In this document: one piece after another, positions 9,741 through 34,974 of the stretch | Layout of the letters: every line of letters begins with the position of its first letter | How positions within the stretch are numbered: the stretch's first letter is position 1 | Assembly: GCA_000499405.2 (NCBI GenBank) | Contig: HG738138.1 | Location: 5,136,193-5,200,192, forward strand | Reading direction: 5' to 3' | DNA: 64,000 bases | Source: Onchocerca volvulus | Taxonomy: Eukaryota; Nematoda; Chromadorea; Rhabditida; Onchocercidae | Translations under genes and position numbers: made by a program | The notes under the pieces: generated by a model | Told to the model about the DNA's origin: nothing | What the model saw: only the letters and a program-made list of their open reading frames with translations | Database searches by the model: none

Positions 9741-12700
9741 ATCCAGATGATAAGTTTCTGAAACCGAATATTTGCTCCTCATATCCTGAATCATCACCAT
9801 CAACTTTATCCCAGCAAACTGGATAAAGAGTAAAGCTGATTCTACTTGCTTTCTTTCATTTCATTTATTCTTTAACCACCTCATACTGCTTATTCTTTAG
9901 CATTATCATTAAACATCACTATTGCTTTTTAAATTATTCTTACGTATTCTTAACGTCTACCGATTCTACAACTTATTAAATTTTTATTTACTTTCTAGCT
10001 CTTAATCTAATGTGAAGTGATTTCGTGTTAAATCTTTTTGGCTGAAATTTTTTTTTCGCATATAAGACGATAATATGATGTGTATATTATTATAAATAAA
10101 TTTGCTAGTTATTGATCGTTTAGTTTGTTCAATTCAATATATCAATCTATTAAAAAATGAATCAACTGTCTTCTTTGTATGCCATGAAGTGACTCACTTT
10201 TTTTTTCTTTTTTTAACGATGTTATTCTATAATTTTTAGCAAAATTTCAAGCTTGAATCGATGGATAGAACGAGAAGGAGATTGGTGAGGTGATGACCCA
10301 TCTCCTGACATATACTGCCATTTAGGTGCCCATTTCGCGTTCCATGTTTGACGCTATCAAAGAGGTGCAATTAATTAATAAAATATGGCATACATTTAGA
10401 ATATAACTAAAATATTTTCAGTTTATTCAGTCTACAAATTTTAACTATTAACACTTATTTCCATCTGAATAACGATGAGTTTTTCTAGGTGCTTGGCGAA
10501 ATCAATCTTAAATTAAATGCTGTTAACGATGAACTGAGTGCAAGGATGAGTTGTAACGCTGAAAACAGTAAGCTTTCTCATTTGTAAGCAGTAAGTTATC
10601 AGTACAAGCATGAGTATAGATGGCCATCGGTCATCGAGAAGTTATCAGATAATCGAATCTACTGTAGGAAGAGTATAATATTTCCATCTAGGAAATATGA
10701 TACTTCGAAGTTATTAGCAATGATGCTTGTCATACATTTTTAATCATTATGGAAATGTGGAAGTGACTAAAGACTATTCGCAATCCTATTCTGCATTCAT
10801 CAGAGATTCATTTGACTGCGCTGCATGCATTGCAGTGAGAATTAGACTTGCCAAGCAGGCTAACCTGATACCAACTTCTTAGACTGATTCATTTATTAAG
10901 TTTTGCACTTCTAAGCTAACTAATGAGACAATTAGGAAAGGGAAGAGATGGACTTAAATGGACAATCCTTCAAGCAAATCTCAGTTATCTCAAGCTTGGA
11001 TCATTTAATGCCTCTCATAAATAAGAAAAATTAAAATTGTATTTTATTTTTATCATTCTGTCTGATTTGTAATTCTTAGCAAATAAACTAACTTCTTAAC
11101 TGAAAATTCATTTTAATATTTCAAACGCACAATTCATTTTAAAGAAATATATTTTTTTTTTTTTTTTTTTTTTTTTGCATATAAATAATGCATGCGGTAG
11201 ATCGATCATTTCACATTGTTTATTGTTTCTTAATTTTTCGTCCTGAGTGCCTTTTATAATATATTTACGAAGCAGTGCAGTAAAGTAGTTGGAGTTTAAA
11301 GTTTATTTAAAGTTAAAACTACCAAATCCCTCTAGTGCATGTCACAATTGAGAAAGTAGAGAATAGAGAGAAGGAGTGTAAAAAAATCAAATTTAGAAGG
11401 TTACTTTCAAAAAGAGAATCGTAAGAAAAATTTTTCCACGAGAATGTAATGAAAAAGTCTTATCAGCATTGCATTATGTTACAGAAAGAATTCTTCTTCT
11501 CACAAATTAATTTTCAAATCCTTAAACAAATTCTTGAAACCATTTAAAAGTAGATTTCATCCAGCTTTTCCGATTAGATCTATTTCTGCTTATTCATTGA
11601 GTTTTAAAAAAATTTTTTTTTTTACATATGTCCTACAATCCCATTTCCTTCCAAAGGAAAACGCAGGAATGGAAATATGGACCGATTGATGTAAGCTGAA
11701 GTTATTTTATCGGTAGAAAAATGGTTGAAATATATAGCGTTAAAGTGAAGAGAAAAAAGTGTGAATTTTTCTAGATGAAAAGTAACAGAAGCAATGATAA
11801 ATATTCTTAGATCTTTAGTCAAATTGAGATTAAAAATGTGCATTCATAGTTGTCAAAATATCAGTAATAAAACAGTCATTTTATCAAGCATTACCAATAT
11901 TTTTAGCACTCTCTCATTTCCATTATCATTTAAATGATGCTATCCGCAAACAAGTGATTGATTGACTTTTGATTGACTTAAAATACGAAATCTCAATCCT
12001 ATCCGGGAAAATTGAAGGCTTAAATTTTGAATGACAGGAGGGAATACGAAGAAATAGAACATTTTTCCATTAATCGCTTTTGAGGAGTTATGCACATTTT
12101 ATCCATTCGTCTATTAGCTCTCTTCATCAATACTAGCAATTAATTCTCAGCTTTATTCGAGTAGAAACTTTCACAGCAAGATACTTCTGCTGTTGTGAAA
12201 AAGAGCCTAAAAATGATGAATTCTCGACTGATGGCGTTTCTTCGTGAAATCACATCAGTTTTTCAACTTCCCTTCCTTTCAACTTTCTTCAGAGAAATGT
12301 CTGCATGTACGAACAACTTTCCAGTTGTCCACCGTCGCAGTATTCGAAAGAAATGGCATAAAAAAGCGAATTCCAATCCTACATATTTTCCTTAGCAGTT
12401 TTCCAATATACTTGCTTCCTTCATTTTCCAGCTTCTTTCGCACATCCTCATTAAGTATACCAGAAGCCTGGAATTTTGCGATAAGAGTTTCTGAAGCAGA
12501 GAGAGAGAGAGAGAGAAAGGGAATGGAAGGAAGGAGAAAAGGGAAATTGTTCCAATATTTGACCTTCGGAAAAATTGGAAAGTTGAACATTTTTTTGCTG
12601 TTGTTAAAGAAAATGATGAACATGCTCGAAGCGGATCTGTTTGGATAATTTGATTTCCAAAGATGAAATTTTATTATCAGTGAGCAAATAATCTACAACA

Positions 12701-13854
12701 TAAACAACTTTCAAAGTTTCAACTGTCATGCAGTAGATTAGTTCAAGAGGCAATAATTAATTTCAAACTATAAAAGTATATGGCAAGAATGAAACCTACA
12801 ATACAGCTCTTTTGTCAGAGTGAGAGCTCTTATAATTGCAAAATTTCCTAACATACAGCATTTGAGGAGGTTCAATTATGAATTCCAGATGTTTTATAAA
12901 AAAAAAAAAACTTGGCGTTATCCATTGGGATCATAAAAGCATCTCATGAGAATCTAAAAAGTTCTCTCGATGATAATAAATTTTTGAAAATAGTGGTACC
13001 AATTATCCGAAAGATTTCCTGAGTTTATTGTCTATTAATTTTGCCGAAAACCTAAAATCTGCAAAATTCCTGAAAAAGAAAACCTGACGACGAGCAGAGT
13101 CTGTGAAGAATATCTAGTGAAAGCATTAGGTTTTGATTTTGAGTGAGAGGACATTGGTAAATTCTTGTTAAAGATAGATTTCTTTTACATCGAAAATGAT
13201 GAATATTGATAGTAATAAAATGCATTGAGCTGAAGCAGACCTTTAGAAATTTAGTTTGTTATTCTGAAGAAAGCTGAAATTACGAAGTTATTCAGAAAAT
13301 TTCGCGAAATGAAATTATTCGATCATTTAATTGAAATTCTAAAAAGAGAATTGCAGTGGTAAATCAGATTATTCAATAGATGATAGATTAGGTTTAAAGC
13401 AACATCTTCAATGTTTTATTGTATTCATATTCAAGTTTTTCTCTTCTCAATTAATTAAATCAAGTGGCTATTATCTTTATTGGAATATCATTTATGTCTA
13501 TTTCTAATCATCGGCAAACTTTTGCGATTTATCTTCTAATAATCACTCTCAATCAGTAGCAATGTTTATTCCGCAGCATTTCACACTTGAGGTTTCTGGG
13601 ATTTTCCTGGAACACTAAAAACAGTATGCCCATAACTTGGAGACATATTCAGCATACTATGGAACCAATTCAAGAGATGACAGGTGAAGACAAATAGCAT
13701 AAGATAGGTCAAGCTAGATGAGTAAGTCGTTTTATTCTTATCAGTTTTCCGCTAATATCTACTCTAATTTACAATATTTGTAAAAATAATTTGTTTTAAT
13801 CTTTGCATTTTTACCCAATAAACCTATTGCTGGCATAATGGGAAATAAAAGGAG

Positions 13855-13914
13855 CTATACAGTACTATACAGTACGACATGGTGCTATACAGTATTATTC
13901 CGAGTTGTACAGTA
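13855..13914. repeat. CTATACAGTA decamer repeats just upstream of sad-1
   Basis: The decamer CTATACAGTA occurs at 13855-13864, 13865-13874 and 13885-13894, with a variant TTGTACAGTA at 13905-13914. Phasing is close to 10 bases for the first two, then 20 bases between later copies. The cluster ends about 120 bases before the sad-1 start codon. Confidence 0.85.
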
Positions 13915-14013
13915 CTATCCCGACATTTTTTTTGCTTCTCATACTGACCGCTTAAATTTCTCTCATAAAAAACTTCTGTTTAATTTATGATTTATATACT
14001 CTTCACTGCTTAT

Positions 14014-14033
14014 TTTCCTATAATTAATTATAG
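14014..14033 (+). promoter_or_regulatory. Splice acceptor directly before the sad-1 start
   Basis: TTCCTATAATTAATTATAG ends two bases before the ATG at 14036. It is either a spliced-leader site or the acceptor of an upstream non-coding exon. An ATG this close to the acceptor supports the chosen start. Confidence 0.5.
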
Positions 14034-14035
14034 AT

Positions 14036-25588
<11,553 letters not shown>

Positions 25589-26815
25589 TATGCATATATT
25601 TATTTGATTCTCTTCTATGCTCATTTTCTAATGCAAGTTTGTTTACTGACGTACTTTTGAAAATGAAAATTGCAAATCTTTTCTGATCTTGTTGGAATTG
25701 CGAAATGTAAAAAATGATTTTCAGTTTTGAAGTGTGAATCCTCATTAGCAATTCAATTTATTGTTAAAGTTGTTAAGATATTTAGGAGGAAGAAATTTCC
25801 TGTAGAGAAATTTTGAAAAGAAAGTCTTGGGTGAAATTCTGGAAAACGACCATTTTAGATTATCTGTAAAATGACAACTTGTTTGGATAATTTTTTTTTT
25901 AGTAATAATTTATGAAATGTACTTAGTTATTACAATCATTACGATACTCTTATTTGCACATACTGTGATTGTTATCGAAATTTTTGTTGTGGTATTATCA
26001 TTGACCAATTCGCAGAACTATTTTAAATCAGAAATATTTTCTCATTTTAATTACACATGTGTTGTTCAGTTTGAAATTCATCGTCTGCTATTTGCTAAAT
26101 TTAAAGAAAAAATTGTTTTGTTTATCGTCGTTGATTATTTTCTAGGAAATACTATTATATCATGTCAAATACGGTAAATAATTTTATGATATTGTTGAGT
26201 TTTCTTTTCTTTTAGTTTGATTTCTATAATGTGTTTATTTAAAATTATTGAGAGTATGATCTAATGGTATTAAGGAAAAGGCTAAACTTCTGGAAGTCAA
26301 TAATTGTTAGTATTTGACAAACATTATGCTATCAATAAGCATATTACATTTGGAAATCCTAATTAAACACAAAGAATGGGAATGAAAATTTGATGGGATA
26401 TTCCATATTCCGACATGAAAAGGTGGAATTTAATTATTATCACGAATTTTTGAAAACCTTACCTGACCTTTGCATTATCGTGTTATACGATTACATGATC
26501 GTAATCCTTTTCCTTTTTAGTTCATTAGCGGTTCGTAAATTATTATTAAAACTTATTTTCTGCAATATTTTTCATGAATTCACAAATGAATTAAAATATC
26601 AACTATTATTTTTCCACTTATCTATATATTTGTCTGTCTAGCAATGTTTTTTTTTAGATGCGACAAATTACTCAGTATGATTGATTATCTAAAACACTGC
26701 GATTATTTCCGAATTATTGATATTCTCAAGAAGTCCTTCTTACCGAGTTTCAACTCTTCAACCGTTCCAAAAAGTTAATGCTTTTTTTGGAATCATTATG
26801 TTTTGAACAAACACG

Positions 26816-26821
26816 AATAAA
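26816..26821 (+). terminator. Candidate poly(A) signal downstream of sad-1
   Basis: This is the first clear plus-strand AATAAA found after the sad-1 stop, 1.2 kb downstream. Another lies at 27888-27893. A closer variant signal may be used instead. Confidence 0.25.
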
Positions 26822-27981
26822 TACATTTCAGTGTAAGTGTACATTATCGTAATGAGTAATACAGAGCTATTTTTGAATTTTACTTTAAGCTATTTTAAAT
26901 TTTTCTAATAGATTACTTGTTTTGAATTTTTATTGAACGAGTTCATTTCACGATAGTTTGGTTGATATGAAAATACCGGGATTTTATTACTTTCAATTTG
27001 TTCGGGAATTCCAAGTGGCTCGCTTTCAGCACAATTTTATGAAGACAATAAATTTGGAACGATTAATTAAGTTCGAGTTGATATGTTTAAATCTTTGGTC
27101 TTTCGTATCTAATGCTTACACAAATCTTGAAATAAGTGAAAAAGAATAAAAGCAATATGTCGAAAAATGTGAAGAGTGAGTAATTTATCAACATTTGAAA
27201 CGGAAAGAGTTGAAATGAAAATCTTTAATTCATCAGAATATGATTGAATTGGTTATCTTCTTACCACCAAATCGTTAACTTTATTTTATAATCTTGACTG
27301 GCTTTTTGTTTTCATTTTTTTTTCAATCTATAAAGTGACCATTTTTTTTTTTTTAGAGACAAATGTTACATTTTTATGGAAATGTTAAATGTTCTTTAGT
27401 TTTCCGAATTTTTTTTTATTTAAATTAAAGGAAAGACGAATTATTACCGCCAATTCGAAAAAATAGTAATTAAACTTGCATAACTTTTTGGAATTCAATT
27501 TACATAAGAATTGAAATGTTAACTTAGCTTCTTCATTTTATAAATTCTTTGGTTCTTAATTACTAAAATATGTAAATAAGTCACTCGCATTTTTTAAGTG
27601 AACTGAAAACTTTTGATGAAAGAAACAGATGATTGATCATTTAGAGAATTTCGGTAAAATAGAAAGAAATAACTAAAAGGACTTTGCAATGCAAATGTTG
27701 ATTCTCATCGTGTTCGCATAAATGAACATGAAGAATTTTTGAGAGCTAAAATTCGTGTTATATTTGAACTTGGTTTTACTAAAAGTTATGCGAATATGAC
27801 TGATTATTGATCGGAACAGCGATGTTAGAAATTTCTTTCTACCATTTTGTAAAAATTTTGAAAGATAATAAAGGTATCATATTTGTAAATAAAATTATTG
27901 GAAAGTTTTGATGTTTCATTCTTTTATTACTACAGAAACATTTCTCTGAACAGGCCAAGTTTTGCATTGGTTTCCCAGGCA

Positions 27982-28660
27982 TCATTCCAGTTTAAATGCC
28001 TCGGATAAATCGCTTAATCCTGAAAATATCACGGAAATGAATTTCATCATTCTTGCAATGATAACTGCATCTCTGCGTTTAACAAAATTACTACGAATAA
28101 CTAAAGAAGTATGGCTGTTATACTCATGAATAATTTCAATATAATAATTTTAAACATTTTGACTTAAATCATTGAAATAAGATGCCTCTAAGAATTTTTT
28201 CATTTATCGGAAAGTGTCATTGTATTAATTACCTCTCCAGGAATCTTTTTTTATTCATTACCCTTCCAGAAATCCTGTTTCTTTGTAACTGGATTTAAGA
28301 AAATAATTTCCGTTTTATTGGCTGCATCGTCTTCGGAGGTTATTTTCCAAGACATTTTTATATTACAATCAAATTTTTTGCATCTTCATTTAAGAACCGA
28401 AAAACTCGTCAGATCGTGCAATGCACCAGATTTATAATTATCCATGTTGATCACCAAAAGCAGAATCACAATCTGTCCATCGAATTATCTCAATAATGTT
28501 TAATGCAAAGGCATCAAATTTTAAATGAATACCAACCGGAACTGACATAAAGTATTTGAGTCATTATTAGATGTACCAATGAGTTTCTTAAAAATGGCAT
28601 CATCTTTTCATTAACAAGAAACACACATTTTTGCGAATTTATTATGAAACTTGCGATGGA
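27982..28660 (-). pseudogene. Cluster of broken protein-like segments, possible relic gene
   Basis: On the minus strand, four neighbouring segments in different frames look coding. From high to low coordinate they are a hydrophobic, signal-like stretch near 28650-28690 leading to CVFLVNEK; DDAIFKKLIGTSNNDSN near 28570-28610; an ATG frame 28548-28438 containing VGIHLKFDAFALNIIEIIR; and an ATG frame 28355-28251 beginning MSWKITSEDDAANKTEII. A further segment at 28149-27982 ends SGLSDLSEAFKLE and a stop. They are separated by stops and frame changes with no consistent splice model. I do not recognise the family. Chance frames in AT-rich DNA remain a real alternative. Confidence 0.25.
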
Positions 28661-29275
28661 AAATGTGAAAATTATTACCGTTCTTTTCTTTATGTAGTAT
28701 AATTAACACGATAATCACTACATTTCATTTCACTCACTGAAAACATCTCAAACATATATATTTAAACAACTATGATGACAACACTCTAAAACTTCATCAT
28801 TCCTTATCCATCTGTTCTTTTCTAATTAAAAGTTGCAGCAATTTATAATCTAATATATAATTCTATGGTAAAGTTTAAATTCGTACTTACACAAGAAATT
28901 GTCGATGACAATTTCTTCATCATTTCCAAAATAATTTCAAATAAAAGAATCATCGCCCTCCAATCACTTTGGACTTGACAAATCACTATTTTTTTCGATC
29001 AGAAGTTTTTTTTTTTCAATTTCTAATTTAAAATCGACATAAACAATAAAGAGAAAGATTGTCTGCAAGAGAAATATCTTTTTTTTTTGAACTATGAAAA
29101 AATACTGTTCAGTGAAAAATTCAAACATATAGCTGCATTTTGAAAGAAAAAAAAAAAAAAAGACTTCTGAGTTCCCAAGACGATACATCTCTAGAGGGAG
29201 AATTATTATAGGAAATTCACATAAATCGGTAGTATTCTTCACCATTGCTTGGTTCGGATGAACGAAGTGCCAATT

Positions 29276-29386
29276 TTAGGAGATGACTGGAAAACGTTTG
29301 GGATACGGTGGAGGAGGAATGGGAGAAGGAAATAGGAAATGTCCTTCCATACGTTTCGCATGCACAACAGAAATAACACAGATCTC
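29276..29386 (-). CDS. Possible terminal exon of an unrecognised minus-strand gene
   Basis: A strong acceptor, TTGTTATCTTTTAG (29387-29400, minus strand), is followed by 36 codons and a TAA. The peptide is proline-rich (FPSPIPPPPYPKRFPVIS) and the segment is GC-richer than its surroundings. No upstream partner exon was found. A second, longer frame (29531-29217) overlaps it in another phase and is less convincing. Confidence 0.2.
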   Translation of the reverse strand, partial: EICVISVVHAKRMEGHFLFPSPIPPPPYPKRFPVIS

Positions 29387-32300
29387 CTAAAAGATAACAA
29401 ATGTGTAGTGAAAGATTTAAAAGTTTAAATTCATGGTTTGCATGCTCCATACATATAGTATGCACAACTATTTGCATCATCTCCACTTTTCTACCATTTC
29501 TTGTTTTTCTGCTTGAAGCATTTTCAAACAAACTTTGCTGGCTTAACTTTGAGCAAATTTTCCCTCGTGTACATAGGAAGTTTGCTCAGCATCTCAGGAT
29601 TTATCAGAAGTTTTAATTGGTAGTATAAGCCTAAATTTTGAGGCTACTTTTATAAAATTGTACAGCAGGCCGAAAGAACCTACCAATTTTGAAATCAACA
29701 ATTAGGAAACCACAGACCTACCAATTAAATCATTTCAGATCATTTTTATTTCTATAAAATTTCATTCTATCTTTACATTGGGTCGGTTTTTAGATAAGTA
29801 TCCGATATTTCTTCTGAAGTTGAAAATGGATGATTTTTTAGTCGTATTGTCTACTGTTAGAAATTTCAAAAATTTTCAACACTTTAAGCTTTTGAAATAC
29901 TCTAAAATCGTGATTTTTAATTTCGAATGCAATTGATCCATTATGTCTGTTCAACTATGATAATTGCACCTCTCTGCAACAATAAACCGTAATCAGAAAG
30001 AACTTCTAGCGTAATTTGAATTTATATACTTAACTCATCCAGTTCAAAATACTTTTTTTTTCAAGTTCTTATTTAATGATAATCAGTGATAGTATTATTG
30101 AAATGATCGTTAGTGATGTTAGCGACTAAAGCTCTTTAAAATGCTCAAGTCGGATCAAAATTCAAATCTCTGCAAAACACAAACGAAATCGCACTAATTA
30201 TTCTTACTATCATCGTATTCTTTTGCTGATAAGAAGAATAATTAGTTCACCAATCTCTACCAGCCTAATTTCGCTATAAATTTCTTTTCTTCTCATCTGA
30301 ATTCTTTTGTAAAGCTCAGAATTATCAGGAGAAGCTATTTCTGGAAGAATTTCGAGAAAACTTTGATTAGCAGTTCTTCCGTCGTTGTCAGTTGCTCAAG
30401 CTATCTCGTTTCGCATCCTGATCGGTTGGTTTTCCACTAGTTCAGTTAATTTATTTGAATTGTCTTAAAATAATTTGAAGTTTAAGAAAAAACGCAGGAG
30501 TTATACTTAGCCCGTGTATGAGTTTGCTCCTTATTTGTCAAATGAGTACTTACAATCGGAACTATTCTTGGTAAAGGTTGGTAAAGGTAATTTTAAAAAT
30601 GCAATTGTCGAAAGTTGTCTAACAAATCTTTTGCAGTTAAGAAGCAGCATTAGCGGTTGTCCATCATTTAGGCTTGTGTAAGGCATAATTCAGATATTTT
30701 TATCAGTTTTATTCTCATGAATTATTATAATTTTAAGCACAGCTTGATTACATTAAGCTACTAAAATCGTTTAATTTCAAAATTCATTTTTTGATTAAAA
30801 CATCAATAGTTTGAACGAATAAAAGTGTTGTTTTACCTTATTTGAAGATTTCCAGATCAAACTTCCATATTATTGAAATTTCATTGTATCACTATACCTA
30901 AATCATAGTGGAAACATTTTGATTGAATTTGAAAGAACGTCAGTCAAAATTTCAGCAATCACAGTGGAAGTATGAAAGTTAATTTATTTTAAGCAATAAA
31001 TTTCTATTCTTATAAATCAATTAATTATAGCTGATCATAAAATTATTTTGCAGGAACACGGAATTTTATATATTGCAGGATTTTTTTTTTTTTTTTCGCA
31101 AACTCATCAACTATGTAATAAAAAATTTCATATAATTTATTAAAAAAACTGGTTTCTTGTCTTTATCTGCATCTATTTACATTTTCACATTTTTTCAAAT
31201 TTTCATTTTCATCTTTTAAAGTCAATGTTATTTTATCACAAAATCTTTAGAAATACTTTCATTCAAAAATTTTTTGAATTAATTGCTCTTTTGAACGCTA
31301 TGTTCAAAAAGCTGAGGGTCATTGACGTCTTTTTTGTTGTAATAAATGACATCTTGCAAAAATAGTTGGCTGTCTGCACATCTAAGCTTAGAGATTTTGT
31401 TGGATGAGAAGCATAAACGATTTAGTGAACTTTGGTCGATCGGCTTCTTCAAATACTTCATCAAAAAAAAAAAAAAGAAAAAAGAGGCATTTATTATCAA
31501 ATAAACGCAATGAAATACTTGTGAATTGTGATATCAGTTCATTTTAAATTATTTTAAAGATTTATTTCATTTTGAAATAAAATATTTCATGTTGTGTGCA
31601 AAATATCTTGGAAACTGCGTCATCAATATGAATTAGTAAACAACTCTTGTCATTTCCTTGTTTAATAAAATTGTAAAGATTGGACAACTTTTTTTTTCGC
31701 GGTAAAAAATAAAATTCCCAAATTTCAAATAACATTGGCGTTACAATGTTTCGATTTAAAAAAAAAAAAAAAGAATTAATTTGATTTTCAAACATTAATA
31801 TATCAGCCGTTCTCTATTCATACATGTATGCGCTGAGGTACAGTGTAAGTTTCTTCAATCTTAAGAAAATTTTATCTCAAAATTATCAACATTTACTCAT
31901 CACATTTCGATCTAATTACTGCAATATTTAAATGAGCAGTAGGAATCATCAACACCGCGTCATATTTCTTTTCTTAAACCTCATTACTGTAAGTCGGAGA
32001 TCTTAATTTACAACAGTTCCTTATGCTTGCTTGCTACCTATATCGTTGAAAATTTAATGTTTGAGGTTGCGATTCATCATTAATCCATCTTGAATTTAAA
32101 AAAAAGTCTTTTTTTTTTTTTTTTGATATTAATACTTGTAAATTTAACAACCAGTCTGTTTCTGCTGGATTTTTTTCAAAATATCTGCCTGCTTTTTTTA
32201 AAATTCATAGTGGTTGGCTTTTGAGAATAAAAGGGAAAAACTGGAGTTTTTTGAGGCTAACTTGTGATGATGGTAGATGAACTCCTGAACAGCTTCAACT

Positions 32301-34974
32301 ACAGTGAGGACTTTTCGAAAGTATGTAAATGTTTTCGATCTATATATCTCAATCCATCATTTTCGATCAAATCATTGTACTTTGAAAGTTGAAACCAATA
32401 TAGATACAATATTTGAAAATACATACTTTCTACTCAAATGAGGTCCATGCTATCTTAATTAAAAGAAAAAGATGAGATAATTTCAAATATTGCTTCAAAA
32501 CTGTGAAAGAATTTTTCCAGTACTTTTCAGTACAATTTCAATAGTGCAGAATTTCCAATTGGAATTTTTGTGATGAAGCAATGGTTCGATTCGAAAAAAA
32601 AATTTGAAATTTCTTTGCATTTTCAGTTGACAAATAAATGTTTGAACGTATAATAGCACACTGTGCAAGGGTGAATCAGAAGAGAAGAGAGATTGGGTGC
32701 AAAATTATTTATTAAAAAAAGTTGATAGCTCATAGTCGTCATTTCGATGAAGTCATGAAATCAATCACAAAGGCGGAGTGTTAGGGCAAAAAAGGTATAA
32801 AAAAGTTATTTATTGCTGACTGAGGAGATGATGTCAAAAAACGGAAGTAAGGATAAAAAAACGGCATTTCAAATAGGACCTTAAAACAGTGTTGTGAAAC
32901 GTTTCAGATATATAACCCTGTTGGTATTTTGAGAAACAAAAAAAAAACTTCATAGTTTTTTCTCAGTTTCCTTCGTTTTTCATTTTTCTCATCTTTTGCT
33001 TCCGTACGCTGTTTAATTGCACTCTTGCAATTGTGATAACATTCATGTCTTTGGAATAAGGCGTTTATCCCAAATATTTTCGTTAAAAAAAAGAAAAACT
33101 GACAATTTGAGAGAAGAAAAAAAGGTTAGAAATAACAGTTTTGCTCTTCATTATCTCAAAACGTTCATCTTACTAATTCTCTTCTTTTTTCAATCTTAAT
33201 TCTTTTAAGATTTTAATCAGTCGAATTATTTCTGATTTAAACTGAGTAAATGATTGATCTTCTATCAATTACAATAATCAATTTGACAAAATTTGTAGAG
33301 ACTGTGCTGATGGTGATAGCTTTGATTGCAAAAAACAATAAGGTATTGATGATTGAAAATAAAAACTTTTAGAAAGGGATGGAATTCAAATTATCTTATC
33401 AGAATAACTCCTTCAAGTAGTCGCAAAAACAATGCTTAGGATAGATTATAGAGATGAGTGAAAGTTCCAAAGAATGAACTTATTAAAATTTATAATGCTG
33501 AAAAAGTTAGGATGGAAATTGTTTCGTTCAACTCATTTTCTCATTTTTATATGCAAAACAATTGATATTAAACAACTGGTAAATCATAAGGGATTTTATA
33601 GAAAGAGAATATCAGTGTTCTGATATCGTAAATCCTTGACAATGCGACATCATGATACAGAACAGAAGCTGACTTATAAATATCTAAGCAACTTTAGGGA
33701 ACGGCGCTGTGAGAGATGAAAAATTGATTGCTTGATTTGTTGTTAGTAACTGAATTAGTTTTTGTAGTCGGAATTTATATCAAAATTTCATAAACGTTGC
33801 TAGCAATAAATACTTTTGATATAGCACGGTGAAGCAAACAAATGGGACGTTAGCATCATAAACAGGTTGCTAGAGCAGGTAAATGGGTTTGAAATTTCAG
33901 AATGATCCACTTAAAAAAATTTTTATTTTATTTTCTTCGTGTCAGTTTTTCGATTTTCTGAGCACCAATCTGTGCAGCTTTTTAATCAATGCATAATTAT
34001 GAAATGTTTCACTAACCATGTCTAAAGCAATATTGCTTGCCAGTGAACTTTGATTTAAACATCGTTTTCTGAAAATGCTGATTTGCAGGAAATTTAAACA
34101 TAAGTTATACTTATTCAACATGATTTCAAGGAAGCTATGAAGTTACTGTACTATGTGTTGATCGAATTTAAACTAGCTAATTAGTGAAATTCAAAAATGG
34201 ATAAGATTATGAAATTGATGCGAAAATTCTGATGATTCTTGCTTTCAAGCACTATTCTGTAGGAAGAGTGAACTATTTCTGCTATAAATAATTTTTGAAC
34301 TAATAATTAAAAAATATTATCAAAGCAATCAAATTTCCAGTCTAATTAATAATTTAGTGAGAGGAATATTGTTGTAAAATATGCTAATCATAAATTCCGC
34401 ATTGCTCACTGAATAGCTTATTGTAAAAATAGATTTGAATCTGTCCTAACTTGTAAGCTATTCTTTTAAACATAAAAAAGTTTTATACCACTTGCAATTG
34501 GCAGACTACTGAAAAGAATGGTATTATCTGCTTCTTCTAAACTCTTGAAATTATAATTATAAACAAAATCATGTAGTTTATAATTATATTTTTTCTGAAT
34601 CATGTAGTTCCGAGGGCTTTAGTTCTAAACGCACCGTGATTCTGGAGAATTGAAATTATTTCAAACAATTGCTAACGCAGTAGATTGAATAAGGAGAGAA
34701 AAAATAAGGGTTTTTTTTTTTTTGAGAAAAAAAAAGTAAATAATGGAGAGATTTTAATCATTTGAATGAATTTCTCAGAAATATTTGACGCATTACTTGA
34801 TTTGAAGAATGATACTGTCTTAATTAAACCCAATGATTGCTGATCAAGCAAATTTTGATTGATCTATTTGCTGCTCGAGATGATATTTTAAAGTACATTT
34901 TAAACGAGCAATATATCTTGTGTTTTCAGACTCTAAAATTGACATTTTTGATGAAGATTTGCTGTTATTAGGTG

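Larger units (their letters stand above)
7587..14013. other. Divergent intergenic region between the ethanolamine kinase and sad-1
   Basis: About 6.4 kb separate the two divergent start codons and must hold both promoters. Most of it is AT-rich with no recognisable gene. Exceptions are the GC-rich island at 9060-9740, a short GC-richer patch near 10255-10345, a GA microsatellite at about 12498-12516, and the decamer repeat cluster near 13855. Overlapping open frames on both strands at 12195-12648 have no recognisable domain. Confidence 0.5.

Noticed and set aside
12195..12648. Overlapping 66-, 134- and 114-codon frames on both strands
   Set aside because: Both strands are open at once, composition follows local base bias (Phe/Ser/Lys-rich), a GA repeat contributes part, and no splice signals or domains support a gene.
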